A stretch of 64,000 nt of DNA from assembly GCF_003696265.1 (NCBI RefSeq), contig NZ_RFFH01000004.1, positions 434,001-498,000 of the forward strand, read 5' to 3'. The position numbers were made by a program, and so were the translations under genes. Positions 53,845-62,299 of the stretch are shown one piece after another; the first letter of the stretch is position 1, and each line of letters begins with the position of its first letter. This DNA comes from Nocardia stercoris. GTDB taxonomy: Bacteria; Actinomycetota; Actinomycetes; Mycobacteriales; Mycobacteriaceae. Below the pieces are notes generated by a model. That model saw only the letters and a program-made list of their open reading frames with translations. It was not told the DNA's origin and did no database searches.

Positions 53845-54021
53845 TCAGGACAGGTCGCGGAAGGTCATCACCCACCCGACGACGGCGAACGCGACCAGTG
53901 CGATATAGGTGGCGACGCGCAGCCACTGCCACGGCAGATCCCGGACGAACAGCCCGGCGATCATGAACGTGATCAGCATCAGGACCCCGTAGAACGGGGT
54001 CCGCTGCGGGTGCTTACCCAT
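53845..54021 (-). CDS. Small two-helix membrane protein
   Basis: 58 residues from ATG (MGKHPQRTPFYGVL). Two hydrophobic helices, GVLMLITFMIAGLFV and YIALVAFAVVGWVM, are joined by a short loop RDLPWQWLRVAT, with a basic N-terminus. The reading frame is complete, and the pattern (polar start, two helices, charged end FRDLS) argues for a real gene. Function unknown. Confidence 0.5.
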   Translation of the reverse strand: MGKHPQRTPFYGVLMLITFMIAGLFVRDLPWQWLRVATYIALVAFAVVGWVMTFRDLS

Positions 54022-54119
54022 GCCTGCGGGATACCCGTTCGGGGTCGGCGTTCACCGTCGGTCGCCGCACCGTCCTGCTCGCTGCGGCGATGCCGGCCCA
54101 CCACGTCATCGCCGGCTGA

Positions 54120-54307
54120 ATCGCCAGGTAGAGCGGCAGATTGCCCGGCGACACAGTCGATCGGCGCGACTACGACGAGGCGCGGGCCGGCACCGAGCTG
54201 GCCGACTTCGCGGATCCGCGCCCTCCGGTCATGACGCCTGGGTCGTCGGTGGCGAGGACGTCGTGACCGTCGACTGGGCCGGAGGGAGCCACTACGCCGA
54301 ACAATAG
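54120..54307 (+). pseudogene. Possible gene remnant
   Basis: In this 296-bp gap, one frame reads DYDEARAGTELADFADPRPP and, after an apparent shift near 54225, another continues with HDAWVVGGEDVVTVDWAGGS to a stop. Each part looks like a protein segment, but neither is joined to a start. I cannot name the parent family. It could be chance in GC-rich DNA. Confidence 0.3.
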
Positions 54308-54317
54308 GGCCCGAGAT

Positions 54318-54881
54318 CTATTGTGGCCGTAGCTCGCACATGCCGTCCGAGCCGATGTTCAGGCCGACATTCGTCAGGTTGTAGAGGTGCTCGCTGGCGA
54401 CCAGCCAGGCCAGTTCGCAGACCTCGCGCTCACTGAACTGCCGACGGACGGCGTCGATGGTGGCCGGGGAGACGGACTTGTCGACGGTCAGTTCGGTGGC
54501 GTAGTCCAGGGCGGCGCGTTCGGCGGGGGAGAACCTCGGGTCGGTCCGGTAGTCGGCGAGCGCCTTCGCCTTCGCCGCGGTCTCGCCGCCGATCTTGCGG
54601 GTGACGAACCACTGGTTGGTGTCCATGCAGAATTCGCAGACGTTCAAGTTCGCGACGCGCGAGCGGACCAGAAGCGCGGTACCGCGCGGCAGCACGAGCT
54701 TGCGGTCCAGTCGCGACACCTTGCCGTAGAAGGAGAAGAACGACAGCGGCATGCGGGCGCCGAACACGGCCAGCGGGCCGGCGACCTTGCCGAGCACCCG
54801 GCGGCTGACGAGGTAGGCGAGCTTGCGCAGCAAGCCGCGGGGATGCTCGACCGGGGGCAGATATGTGGTGGATGTGGTCAT
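54318..54881 (-). CDS. Carboxymuconolactone decarboxylase/AhpD-like protein
   Basis: 187 residues from ATG (MTTSTTYLP). The all-helical AhpD-like core contains LNVCEFCMDTNQWFVTRK, where CxxC plus downstream residues form the redox site, followed by AERAALDYATELTVDKSVS. Such proteins are thiol peroxidase partners or decarboxylases; the CxxC favours a redox role. Divergent from the esterase gene, 207 bp between starts. Confidence 0.82.
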   Translation of the reverse strand: MTTSTTYLPPVEHPRGLLRKLAYLVSRRVLGKVAGPLAVFGARMPLSFFSFYGKVSRLDRKLVLPRGTALLVRSRVANLNVCEFCMDTNQWFVTRKIGGETAAKAKALADYRTDPRFSPAERAALDYATELTVDKSVSPATIDAVRRQFSEREVCELAWLVASEHLYNLTNVGLNIGSDGMCELRPQ

Positions 54882-55058
54882 GGTGGGCCTCCTGTTCGTC
54901 GGAACACCACCCATATCTCCTGCATACCCCGCTCGGGCCTGCGATCACAGCCGGTGTGTCGCGGCGGCCGCCCGCACCGGCGGCGGAGGTGATGCCCACT
55001 GCGATTCCGCAGGGCCCGTTGGCTTTTCGGCTGCCTGCTAGAGTGCAGGTGAACTGCG

Positions 55059-55069
55059 CAGGTTACCTG
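55059..55069. promoter_or_regulatory. Palindromic operator candidate
   Basis: CAGGTTACCTG is a perfect palindrome around its central T, between the divergent CMD-like and esterase genes and 19 bp before the esterase start. A related half-site (CAGGTGAAC) lies 12 bp upstream of it. Regulator unknown. Confidence 0.3.
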
Positions 55070-55088
55070 TACGTATTGGTGGTGGATC

Positions 55089-55991
55089 GTGACGAACGTG
55101 GAACTGCGGGTCGACGGCCTCCGGCGGACCTGCTCCCTCCGACTGCCCACCGATCAGCGGCCCGAGATGCCGCTGATGCTGGTGCTGCACGGCAGTCGCT
55201 CGCCGGTCCTCGCGCCGATCCAGCGGTTCGCCGAGGCGAGCAGCCGGCGCCGGAGCGGGTTCGAGGCCTTCGCCGACCGGCACGGGGTCGCCGTGGCCTA
55301 TCCGGACGCGGTCACCGGCCGCTGGGCCGACGGGCGCGGTGTCACCGTGAGCGAGGAGAAAGGAATCGATGACGTCGCCTTCCTGCGCGCGGTCGCCGAG
55401 GAGTGCGCCGGTCGTTTCGGCACCCGGCGCGACGGCATCCTGGTGGCCGGCATCTCCAACGGCGCCTTCATGGCGCACCGGACGGCACTCGAGGCGTCGG
55501 ACCTGGTGGTCGCGTTCCTGGCGATCGCTGGTGGCCTGCCGGCCGCGCTGGCCGGGGCGCAGCCGACCCACGCGGTATCGGCACTGCTGATCCACGGCAC
55601 GGCCGATCCGGTGGTGCCGATCGAGGGCGGGTATTCCCGGCGCCGCGGCCCCGACGGCGAATTACGGGGCCGCACACTGTCGCTCGCCGACTCGGCCCGG
55701 CACTGGGCCGACATCGACCGGTGCGGGGATGAAGCCGTTGTTACGGAATATCCGTCCGGACCGGGTCCGGACGACCTGGCTCGGAACCGGCGGACGGTCG
55801 CCGGCGGGGTCGGCGGAACCCGGGTCGAGGCATGGGCGGTCGAGGGCATGGGCCACACCTGGCCCGGTCAGCGCGTACCCGCGGTCCTGCGATCCGCGCT
55901 CGGCGCGTCCGCGGCGAACATCGATGCGGCCGAGGAATTCTGTCGCTTCGCACTCCCGTTGCTCGCGTCCGCCGCCGATCGCCGACGCTGA
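55089..55991 (+). CDS. PHB depolymerase/feruloyl esterase-like hydrolase
   Basis: 300 residues, GTG start. LMLVLHGSRSPVL (oxyanion loop), VAGISNGAFMAHRTAL (nucleophile Ser in GxSNG), LLIHGTADPVVPIEGG (Asp) and VEGMGHTWPGQR (His) give a full triad in the order of the LpqC / polyhydroxybutyrate depolymerase esterase family. Unlike LpqC it lacks a signal peptide and lipobox, so it may act in the cytoplasm. Substrate unknown. Confidence 0.85.
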   Translation: MTNVELRVDGLRRTCSLRLPTDQRPEMPLMLVLHGSRSPVLAPIQRFAEASSRRRSGFEAFADRHGVAVAYPDAVTGRWADGRGVTVSEEKGIDDVAFLRAVAEECAGRFGTRRDGILVAGISNGAFMAHRTALEASDLVVAFLAIAGGLPAALAGAQPTHAVSALLIHGTADPVVPIEGGYSRRRGPDGELRGRTLSLADSARHWADIDRCGDEAVVTEYPSGPGPDDLARNRRTVAGGVGGTRVEAWAVEGMGHTWPGQRVPAVLRSALGASAANIDAAEEFCRFALPLLASAADRRR

Positions 55992-56008
55992 TGCGCCGAA
56001 AGTCGCTG

Positions 56009-56671
56009 CTACGGCCGGATGTTCAGTTCGATCGACGCCGTCGGGGTGCTGCTGACCGGGGTGGGGGCGTGCGCGCTGGGGTCGGTCCGGGTCGCCTCGA
56101 ACCGGGTCGAACCCGCGACGAGATTCGGCGCCGGGTCGACCTCCAGCTTCAGGTGATAGGTCACCGACTGTCCGGCGCTCAGGCTGAACGCGGGGACCAG
56201 GGTGCGGCCCAGGAAATCGGTGCCGCCGCCCTGAGTGACGTACGGGGCCGGCTGCCAGGAGCCGTCGGCGGCCTCCAGCTGCATGCTGCCCGCGGGCATC
56301 GTCTTCATCGGACCAGGATTACAGCCACAGTGCCCCAGCGACACCACGACACCGACGCCGGTGAAGTCGCCGGAGGTCGAATTCTGCACCACCACATCGA
56401 ATCTCACCGGAGTGCCGGGGTGGACGGTGGTCGACTCGGGTGCGGACACCTCGATGTAGAGCCCGTCGGCCGTGGTGCTCGCGTGCACGTCCGCGGGTGC
56501 CTGGGGCGGCACCTTGCCCGATTCCGGGCCGGACGCGGCGACCGATCCGGTCGCGGTCGGCGTCGGTGACCCGACCGGGATCGGGGTGTCGTCGTTCTGG
56601 CAGGCGCCGAGGGTGACCATGGCGGCCACCGCGCAGACTGCGGTCGCCAGGATCCGGCCGACTGGTTTCAT
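56009..56671 (-). CDS. Putative lipoprotein with beta-sandwich domain
   Basis: 220 residues from ATG (MKPVGRILA). Lipobox TLGAC (Cys24). A Pro/Thr/Ala linker leads to a beta-rich domain with YIEVSAPESTTVHPGTPVRF and a Cys pair in GHCGCNPG, then VTYHLKLEVDPAPN. This resembles cell-surface beta-sandwich lipoproteins of actinobacteria; no function known. Confidence 0.7.
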   Translation of the reverse strand: MKPVGRILATAVCAVAAMVTLGACQNDDTPIPVGSPTPTATGSVAASGPESGKVPPQAPADVHASTTADGLYIEVSAPESTTVHPGTPVRFDVVVQNSTSGDFTGVGVVVSLGHCGCNPGPMKTMPAGSMQLEAADGSWQPAPYVTQGGGTDFLGRTLVPAFSLSAGQSVTYHLKLEVDPAPNLVAGSTRFEATRTDPSAHAPTPVSSTPTASIELNIRP

Positions 56672-56972
56672 GATGTCCTCCCGGGAGGTGTGGATGTCCA
56701 CCAGTGATAGCGCGGATCCGGTGCCGCGTTAACCGTTTCGGCACCCGGCGCGTCATGGCCCGCCTGCGCGAGATCACCGACCCGCATATGTGACATCGCG
56801 GTCGGCCGCAACACTTTCCGCTGGGGGTGAACCTCACAGACCGCGCGGAATAACTCCCGCCGATCTCGGGCTGACCATGATCGGAACGCTCGTCGGCATC
56901 CGAGCGACCCGCGTCCGGTCGGGTGCCGCTACCCGGCCGACGCTCGAGGCGAGCAGTAGGCAGGAGCGAACA
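56672..56972. other. 301-bp divergent intergenic region before ribA
   Basis: It separates the lipoprotein gene from ribA and must hold both promoters. I see no convincing FMN-riboswitch consensus, no strong hairpin and no complete small ORF. An in-frame extension of ribA upstream of 56973 is open but has no family similarity. Confidence 0.5.
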
Positions 56973-57593
56973 GTGTCCCTTCCCACCAGAATCGGACCTT
57001 CGGTGCGCACCCGGGTGCAGATCCCGATCACCTTCGACGACGGATTCTCGGTTACAGCGCAGGTGGTGACGTTCGCCGGACTGTCCGACGGGCTGGAGCA
57101 TCTCGCACTCGTGCTGGGCCGGACGGACGACGTCCCGCTGGTCCGGTTGCATTCGGAATGCCTCACCGGCGACGTATTCGGTTCGGCCCGTTGCGATTGC
57201 GGACCGCAGTTGCGGGAAGCTGTCGAGCGGATCAGCGACACCGGTGGTGTGCTGCTCTACCTGCGGCAGGAGGGACGGGGGATCGGCCTCTACAACAAGC
57301 TCGACGCATATGCGTTGCAGGACTTGGGGTTCGACACCTATCAGGCGAACACCGCGCTCGGCTTCCCGGAGGACGACCGCGACTACACCGCGGCCGCCGA
57401 GATGCTGACGGCGCTCGGGATCGCGGAACTGGATCTGCTGACCAACAATCCGGACAAGGTCCGGCAGCTGACCGAACTCGGCGTGACGGTGCGGAACACG
57501 GTGCCGACGGGTGTGCACGCGAACGAGAACAACGTCCGCTACCTGCAGGCCAAGGCGGACCACACCGGCCACACCATCAGCCTGGCGTCCTGA
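56973..57593 (+). CDS. ribA: GTP cyclohydrolase II
   Basis: 206 residues from GTG (VSLPTRIG), with AGGAG 8 nt upstream. VRLHSECLTGDVFGSARCDC and CGPQLREA carry the three zinc-binding cysteines; LYLRQEGRGIGLYNKLDAYA is the substrate/catalytic loop, and the NPDKVRQL motif follows. It opens the imidazole ring of GTP, the first step of riboflavin synthesis. It is the single-domain form, not fused to ribB, and no other rib genes are adjacent, so a second ribBA-type gene may exist elsewhere. Confidence 0.93.
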   Translation: MSLPTRIGPSVRTRVQIPITFDDGFSVTAQVVTFAGLSDGLEHLALVLGRTDDVPLVRLHSECLTGDVFGSARCDCGPQLREAVERISDTGGVLLYLRQEGRGIGLYNKLDAYALQDLGFDTYQANTALGFPEDDRDYTAAAEMLTALGIAELDLLTNNPDKVRQLTELGVTVRNTVPTGVHANENNVRYLQAKADHTGHTISLAS

Positions 57594-57641
57594 CCGCGCC
57601 GGGCTCGACCATCAGCCACACGCCGCGGTCGTGCGATCGGG

Positions 57642-58055
57642 TCAGGTGGCGAGCAAGTAGCCGCCGGGGATCACCAGTTGCATCAATCCGAGCGCGCTGA
57701 ACAGCCGGTTGCTCTCGGCCAAGCAGCCGACAGTGATCGCCACGTCCGCGCACGCCATCAGGATCAGGGAGGCCCGCTCACCCGGCCAGGGCGCGAGTGC
57801 CCAGTACGCGGCCCACGCGACTCCGAAGGTGATGGTGAACACCGTGACCAGGTTCCACACGCCGGTCGGTCCGGCGGTGGACACGAGAGCCAATGCGGTG
57901 ATCAGCGCGATCACGGCCCCGCCGACCGCCACGACTCCCTTCATGACTCGGAGTGCGCCGTGGTGGTCGAGGGTCCGGATCAGCCACCGATAGTCCAGGT
58001 GCTCGTTCCACCAGGCCGCGATCGTCTGCCGGCCCGTCGTCTGCGATCCGATCAT
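57642..58055 (-). CDS. Stand-alone membrane sensor domain, paralogue of diguanylate cyclase N-terminus
   Basis: 137 residues from ATG (MIGSQTTGRQ). It aligns without gaps to residues 1-134 of the GGDEF protein encoded at 58456-59520 (shared AAWW..HLDYRWL.RTL, GVAWAAYW.LAPWP-ERASL, LMQLVIPGGYL) and then stops after LAT. It has three or four membrane helices and no catalytic domain. The upstream 70 bp are also similar to those of the paralogue, so promoter and sensor were duplicated together. Function unknown; it could be a receptor subunit or a decoy. Confidence 0.75.
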   Translation of the reverse strand: MIGSQTTGRQTIAAWWNEHLDYRWLIRTLDHHGALRVMKGVVAVGGAVIALITALALVSTAGPTGVWNLVTVFTITFGVAWAAYWALAPWPGERASLILMACADVAITVGCLAESNRLFSALGLMQLVIPGGYLLAT

Positions 58056-58176
58056 CGATCGGCACCTCCGCTTCACTACCGATCCGCTACTGGTCAGCGA
58101 ATTCTAGGTGTGATCCGCGGGATGGGGGGATGAGCGGTCTTCGGCGAGGTGGGCGGCATCCTCGGGAGCCGGGCGA

Positions 58177-58365
58177 TCACGCGCCCTGCGGCACGACCTC
58201 GCAGTCGGGCCCGGGATAGATCAGGCCTTCGTGTCCGTCGGAGAACCGCACCACATAGGGCGGCTCACCGTCGTTCCCGCGTACTTCGACGATGTCGCCG
58301 GATCGGTCGGCGAGGCCCACCGTCCGGCCGTGCACCACGATTCGATCTCCGACATGGGCTTGCAT
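58177..58365 (-). CDS. DUF1918 protein
   Basis: 62 residues from ATG (MQAHVGDRIVVHG). VGDRIVVHGRTVGLADRSGD, then PPYVVRFSDGHEGLIYPGPD are the DUF1918 pattern, a small SH3-like barrel common in actinobacteria. Function unknown. It lies between the two paralogous sensor genes, in the same direction. Confidence 0.88.
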   Translation of the reverse strand: MQAHVGDRIVVHGRTVGLADRSGDIVEVRGNDGEPPYVVRFSDGHEGLIYPGPDCEVVPQGA

Positions 58366-58455
58366 CGAGCAACCTCCCTCGGGGCCGGCGAATTCGTTCA
58401 GGAGTCGAGCAGCGCCCTGCACCTCCAGTATGCGGCGGGAACGGTCCGTTGTCCC

Positions 58456-59520
58456 CTAGGAGGCGAGTACCACGGTGTTGCCCCCCAATTGCTTGGCCCG
58501 GTACATCGCCGAATCCGAGCTGCGCAGCAACTCCTCGGCGTCGCGGCCGGTACCGCCCTCGACGACGGCGACACCGATGCTGGCGGTGACCGGTTGCACA
58601 GCGGTCTCGATCGCTTGGCACAGCCGCTGCGCCTCGCTCACCGCGGCGACGGCGGCCAACGGGACCAGAACGACGAATTCCTCACCGCCGCTTCGGGTTA
58701 CGACTGCGGCGGCGGGGCGTTCCTGGAGCAGGCAGGCGGCGGTTCGGGCGAGGACCTGGTCGCCGGCGCGGTGGCCGAAGGTGTCGTTGACCTGTTTGAA
58801 CCGGTCGAGGTCGATGGTCATGAGGGCGATCGATTCGTGGGCGCCGGGTTCGAACCAGGACGAGACGTAGTAGTCCAGGCCGCGGCGGTTGAGCAGGCCG
58901 GTCAGCGGATCGGTCAGCGCGTCCTGCCGGAGTACCCAGTAGCAGAAGTGCAGCGCGGGCAGCACCAGCAGCATGACCGACGCCATGGTCAGCACGATCG
59001 AGACGCCCACCGGGCCGTCGGTGTCGCCGGCGTCGATCATGATCCACGCCGCGGTCGCGATCGACAGCACCGACCACAGGCCGTGGAGCGCGAGGATCCG
59101 CGGTCCGTGGAAGATCGCCAGGTAGCCGCCCGGAATCACCAGCTGCATCAGCCCGAACGCGCCGAACATCCGGTTGCTCTCCAACAGGGAACCGACCGTG
59201 ATCACCACGTCGGCGCAGCCCATCAAGGTCAGCGAGGTCCGTTCGCTCGGCCACGGCGCCAGCCACCAATACGCCGCCCACGCGACCGCGAAGGCGATGA
59301 GGCAGACGGTCACCAGGCTCGGGCCCCGAGCTGGCCCGGCAGCGGACTGCAAGCTCAGGGCCGTGATCACCGCGAGTATCGCCCCGCCGACGGCGGCGAC
59401 CCCCTTCACGACGATCAGCGCGCCACGGGCCTCGAGTGTCCGGACCAGCCACCGATAGTCCAGGTGGTCGTGCCACCAGGCCGCCACCGTCCGCCAGCCC
59501 GTCCTGTCCGATCCGAGCAT
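58456..59520 (-). CDS. Membrane diguanylate cyclase (GGDEF)
   Basis: 354 residues from ATG (MLGSDRTGWR). About six membrane helices (35-195) form the input domain. The GGDEF domain begins at DALTDPLTGLLNRRG (200-214), with IDLDRFKQVNDTFGHRAGDQ and the active-site SGGEEF (277-282). The GGEEF sequence is catalytically competent. No RxxD inhibitory site is seen just before it. It makes cyclic di-GMP from two GTP in response to an unknown membrane signal. No EAL phosphodiesterase is nearby. A truncated copy of its sensor lies 0.4 kb downstream. Confidence 0.93.
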   Translation of the reverse strand: MLGSDRTGWRTVAAWWHDHLDYRWLVRTLEARGALIVVKGVAAVGGAILAVITALSLQSAAGPARGPSLVTVCLIAFAVAWAAYWWLAPWPSERTSLTLMGCADVVITVGSLLESNRMFGAFGLMQLVIPGGYLAIFHGPRILALHGLWSVLSIATAAWIMIDAGDTDGPVGVSIVLTMASVMLLVLPALHFCYWVLRQDALTDPLTGLLNRRGLDYYVSSWFEPGAHESIALMTIDLDRFKQVNDTFGHRAGDQVLARTAACLLQERPAAAVVTRSGGEEFVVLVPLAAVAAVSEAQRLCQAIETAVQPVTASIGVAVVEGGTGRDAEELLRSSDSAMYRAKQLGGNTVVLAS

Positions 59521-59878
59521 CGGTCGGCACCTCCGATCCACTCCCGTCCGCCACTGATCAGCAAATTCTAGGGACGGGTGGCCGGATAGTCCGAGTCCGT
59601 GCAGATCGAAGTACGCAGTGCGATCCCCTCCCCTCCTCATCGGGGACCGAACTGCTGGACCGAGTAATGCGCACCTGCGACGACGTGAACGGCACATGCG
59701 TCCGCACTTTCTCGGCCGTGCACGGAGTCTTCGATTCCGGATGCTGGTTGTCAATCGAACCGGGGCGAATCCGCGCGGGTTCGTGACCGCGACCAGCGGC
59801 TTTCGCGGCGACCGGGAGAAAAACGTCTACAACCTGTAGTACTTGTGCGGCCGAACGTTCACGCCCCGGGCGACGGCG
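59521..59878. other. 358-bp intergenic region upstream of GGDEF gene
   Basis: It lies between the GGDEF start and the end of the MmyB-like gene, both on the minus strand, and presumably contains the GGDEF promoter. The first 70 bp resemble the region before the truncated paralogue. A small dyad CTACA-ACC-TGTAG is at about 59827-59839. The middle part (about 59600-59780) is less GC-rich than its surroundings and holds no gene that I can support. Confidence 0.5.
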
Positions 59879-60775
59879 TCAGCAGGGCTCGACGGGAATC
59901 AGGGAATGAAAGAGCACCGGTGGCTGCGCGGCGCCGGAGCGCGGCAACGGATCGGCGTCGCGGTGCACGTTGACGTAGTAGTACCGCTGACCGGTGTGAT
60001 CGCGCAGGTGCAGCTGCGAACGGCTGGCATAGAACCGTGCGGCCGGCTGCGTCGACATGAGCTGAAATTCCGGGGCCCGGGAGAGCCGGTCGAACGCCCG
60101 CAGATCGGCCTGGCCGCGGAAGTGGCGGCGCAGTTGGGTGGCGGTCCAGACCCCGAGATGCGTTTCCGGCCACCATTCTTCGCCGAGAACGTGCTTCGAG
60201 CGCGGGTCGAGCATCAGCCATTCCAGGAACGAGCTACCCGCGTGGATGCCGGGGTGCAGTCGTTCGTAGGCGGTATTGGCCTCCAGCACCCACAGCAGAC
60301 CGGGAGTGATCAGCGCGGCCGGGAACGGCATGCTGTGCACCCAGGTCTTGTCGCGCGGATCGGGGTCGATGCGGGGGCCGGGGATGGCGTGCTGGAGTTG
60401 GATGCCTTGGACGAGAATCTCTTCCAGACTGTGCAGATCGGGTAGGCCGAGCGCGGTCGCGACCACCTTCAAGGTGCGATGGGTCACCTTCCGGGCACCG
60501 GACTCGTATGCCTTGACCGTCGCGATCGACAAGCCGGTGAGTTCGGCGAGATCCTGCTGGCTGAGCCGGGGCCGGGCGTCGAGCCGGGCCTTCACCAGCC
60601 GATCCCGGACCGCGGCCTGGCCGGCCGTCAGCCGCGGCCGACCGGCCGCCGAGTCTCGTCGGGCCGAAGCCTCGGTGGTCTGCTGTGCGGGCAGGGCCGG
60701 GTGATCGCGGCGGCCGCCCGAAGGTAACGCTGTGTACATCGCCGCCGAAGAATAGCCCGACCCGCCCGCGGTCAC
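59879..60775 (-). CDS. MmyB-like XRE transcriptional regulator
   Basis: 298 residues if started at GTG 60775, which overlaps the P450 stop by 4 bp; ATG at 60739 is an alternative, as neither has a strong ribosome site. The N-terminal HTH (about 60-110) reads RLSQQDLAELTGLSIATVKA followed by YESGARKVTH. The C-terminal part (LEANTAYERLHPGIHAGSSF, LEWLMLDPRSKHVLGEEWWP) is the MmyB-like ligand-binding region, which binds fatty acids in some homologues. It likely controls the P450 with which it is coupled. Confidence 0.85.
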   Translation of the reverse strand: MTAGGSGYSSAAMYTALPSGGRRDHPALPAQQTTEASARRDSAAGRPRLTAGQAAVRDRLVKARLDARPRLSQQDLAELTGLSIATVKAYESGARKVTHRTLKVVATALGLPDLHSLEEILVQGIQLQHAIPGPRIDPDPRDKTWVHSMPFPAALITPGLLWVLEANTAYERLHPGIHAGSSFLEWLMLDPRSKHVLGEEWWPETHLGVWTATQLRRHFRGQADLRAFDRLSRAPEFQLMSTQPAARFYASRSQLHLRDHTGQRYYYVNVHRDADPLPRSGAAQPPVLFHSLIPVEPC

Positions 60776-62067
60776 ACCCGAGCGGAGGTGAGCCGGACCG
60801 GCAGCCGCAGCGGGGCCGCGGTGAGGATCGACTCGGTCGTCGGGACGTCGGTGCGGGCGGCGGCCAGCGACACCGCGGGGAAGCGGGCCAGCAGCGCCCG
60901 CAACGCCACCTGTCCTTCGAGTCGAGCCAGCCGCGCGCCGATGCAGTAGTGCATGCCGAGGCCGAACGCGAGATGGGCCGGGCCGTTGCGGTGGTCCAGG
61001 CGCACGCGCAGCGGGTCGTCGAAGACGGCCGGATCGGTGTTGGCCGCGCCGAGTCCTACGATGACCACCCGTCCCGGCGGTATCTCCACCTGCCCCAACG
61101 ACAACGGCGCCGTGGTGTAGCGCAGGGTGGCGAACGGGCCGGGGCTCAGGATGCGCAACACCTCCTCGACATAGGTGTCGATGCGCTCCGGGTGGGCGGC
61201 GAGTTCGTCCCGGATCTCGGGTGTGAGCAGCATGACGCTGTTGGCGATCAGTCCGCGGGTGGTTTCGTATCCGGCGGCCAGGAGGACGGTGGTGTTGGTG
61301 GCGATCGCCTGATCGGCTGCGGCGATCCGCTGCTCCGCGGGCAGCCCGGCGGTCGCGGGGTCCGCGGCGACCGCCGCGTCACAGCGAATTGTCAACGTGC
61401 CCAGCAAGTCACCGGGCAGCGGGTCGTCCGGTGTCCAGGACGCCAGGTCCGGCTGCTGTCTGCGGCGACGCACCTGTTCCATGAGGTACATGGCGAAGTT
61501 CCGGCCCGCGCGGGCCCGTTCCCGACCGGGGTTCTGGGAGAGCAACATCGTGTGCACCCAGTCACCGAATTGCTGGTGGTCTTCGGCTGGGACGCCGAGG
61601 ATTTCGCAGATCACCTGCACCGGCAGCGGAGTCGCGTACGCGCCGAGCAGGTCGACCGGTTCGTCGTCGGCGTCGATGCCGGAGAGCAGCTGCTCGGCGA
61701 TCTCGTGCACCCGCGGTGCGAGTGCGGCCACGGTCCGGGGAGTGAACGCGTCGGCCACCAGCGCTCGCAGCCGGGCGTGCTCGGGCGGGTCCGACCACGG
61801 CAGCCGCTCGTCCAACGCCATCGCCGGCAAGGTGAGCTCGGCGAACTCCTTGACCTCCGGGCTGTCGGTCGCGGCGGGGTTCTTGCGCAGGCTGTCCTCG
61901 CCCAGGGCCTGACGGGCCAGTTTGTAGTCGGTGACCAGGATCGCGGTGCCACCACCGGGGAAGGTCACCTCGTGGACCCCGCCGGCTTCCCGCAGACTCG
62001 GGTAGATCTCGTAGGCGCGGCGGAAGAAATCGTCGGGCAACTGCACACGCGGTGCTGGGGTGGTCAT
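60772..62067 (-). CDS. Cytochrome P450
   Basis: 431 residues. The I-helix motif is LLAAGYETTRGL; ExxR is EEVLRILSPG; the heme Cys lies in FGLGMHYCIGARLARLEG. LPWSDPPEHARLRALVADAF is typical of the bacterial CYP107/CYP105 group, often found in secondary metabolite or xenobiotic oxidation. It is followed directly by an MmyB-like regulator with a 4-bp overlap. No ferredoxin gene is adjacent. Divergent from lepA, with 232 bp between starts that include a KstR-like sequence. Confidence 0.92.
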   Translation of the reverse strand: MTTPAPRVQLPDDFFRRAYEIYPSLREAGGVHEVTFPGGGTAILVTDYKLARQALGEDSLRKNPAATDSPEVKEFAELTLPAMALDERLPWSDPPEHARLRALVADAFTPRTVAALAPRVHEIAEQLLSGIDADDEPVDLLGAYATPLPVQVICEILGVPAEDHQQFGDWVHTMLLSQNPGRERARAGRNFAMYLMEQVRRRRQQPDLASWTPDDPLPGDLLGTLTIRCDAAVAADPATAGLPAEQRIAAADQAIATNTTVLLAAGYETTRGLIANSVMLLTPEIRDELAAHPERIDTYVEEVLRILSPGPFATLRYTTAPLSLGQVEIPPGRVVIVGLGAANTDPAVFDDPLRVRLDHRNGPAHLAFGLGMHYCIGARLARLEGQVALRALLARFPAVSLAAARTDVPTTESILTAAPLRLPVRLTSARV

Positions 62068-62148
62068 CTGCGGCCTCTGTTCGCTTGTCCGAGGTGCGGT
62101 GCTGCCTTCCGTGGCTCACCTCGCTGCAGACGATCATGCGGCATGAAC

Positions 62149-62162
62149 CGCAACATGTTCTA
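62149..62162. promoter_or_regulatory. KstR-like operator candidate
   Basis: CGCAACATGTTCTA matches the published KstR core TnnAACnnGTTnnA at all but the first base. It lies 82 bp upstream of the P450 start. KstR controls sterol degradation in mycolic-acid bacteria. One mismatch in a short motif makes chance possible. Confidence 0.35.
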
Positions 62163-62299
62163 GTTTTCCCGCTGAGGCCCCGGGTGACATCTCCGCTGAG
62201 CCGGTGACCGGGAGGGCCGCAGTTCCGCCCTGCGGGCAGCGGCCGCCCGGTCCCGTGGGATCATGAACTCCGCCCGAAACGACCACGACCAGGAGTGCC

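Noticed and set aside
56672..56972. FMN riboswitch upstream of ribA
   Set aside because: I could not find the conserved riboswitch core; only an ordinary intergenic sequence is visible.
58231..59571. 446-codon plus-strand frame
   Set aside because: Antisense of the GGDEF protein; the SGGEEF active site and helices fix the minus strand as coding.
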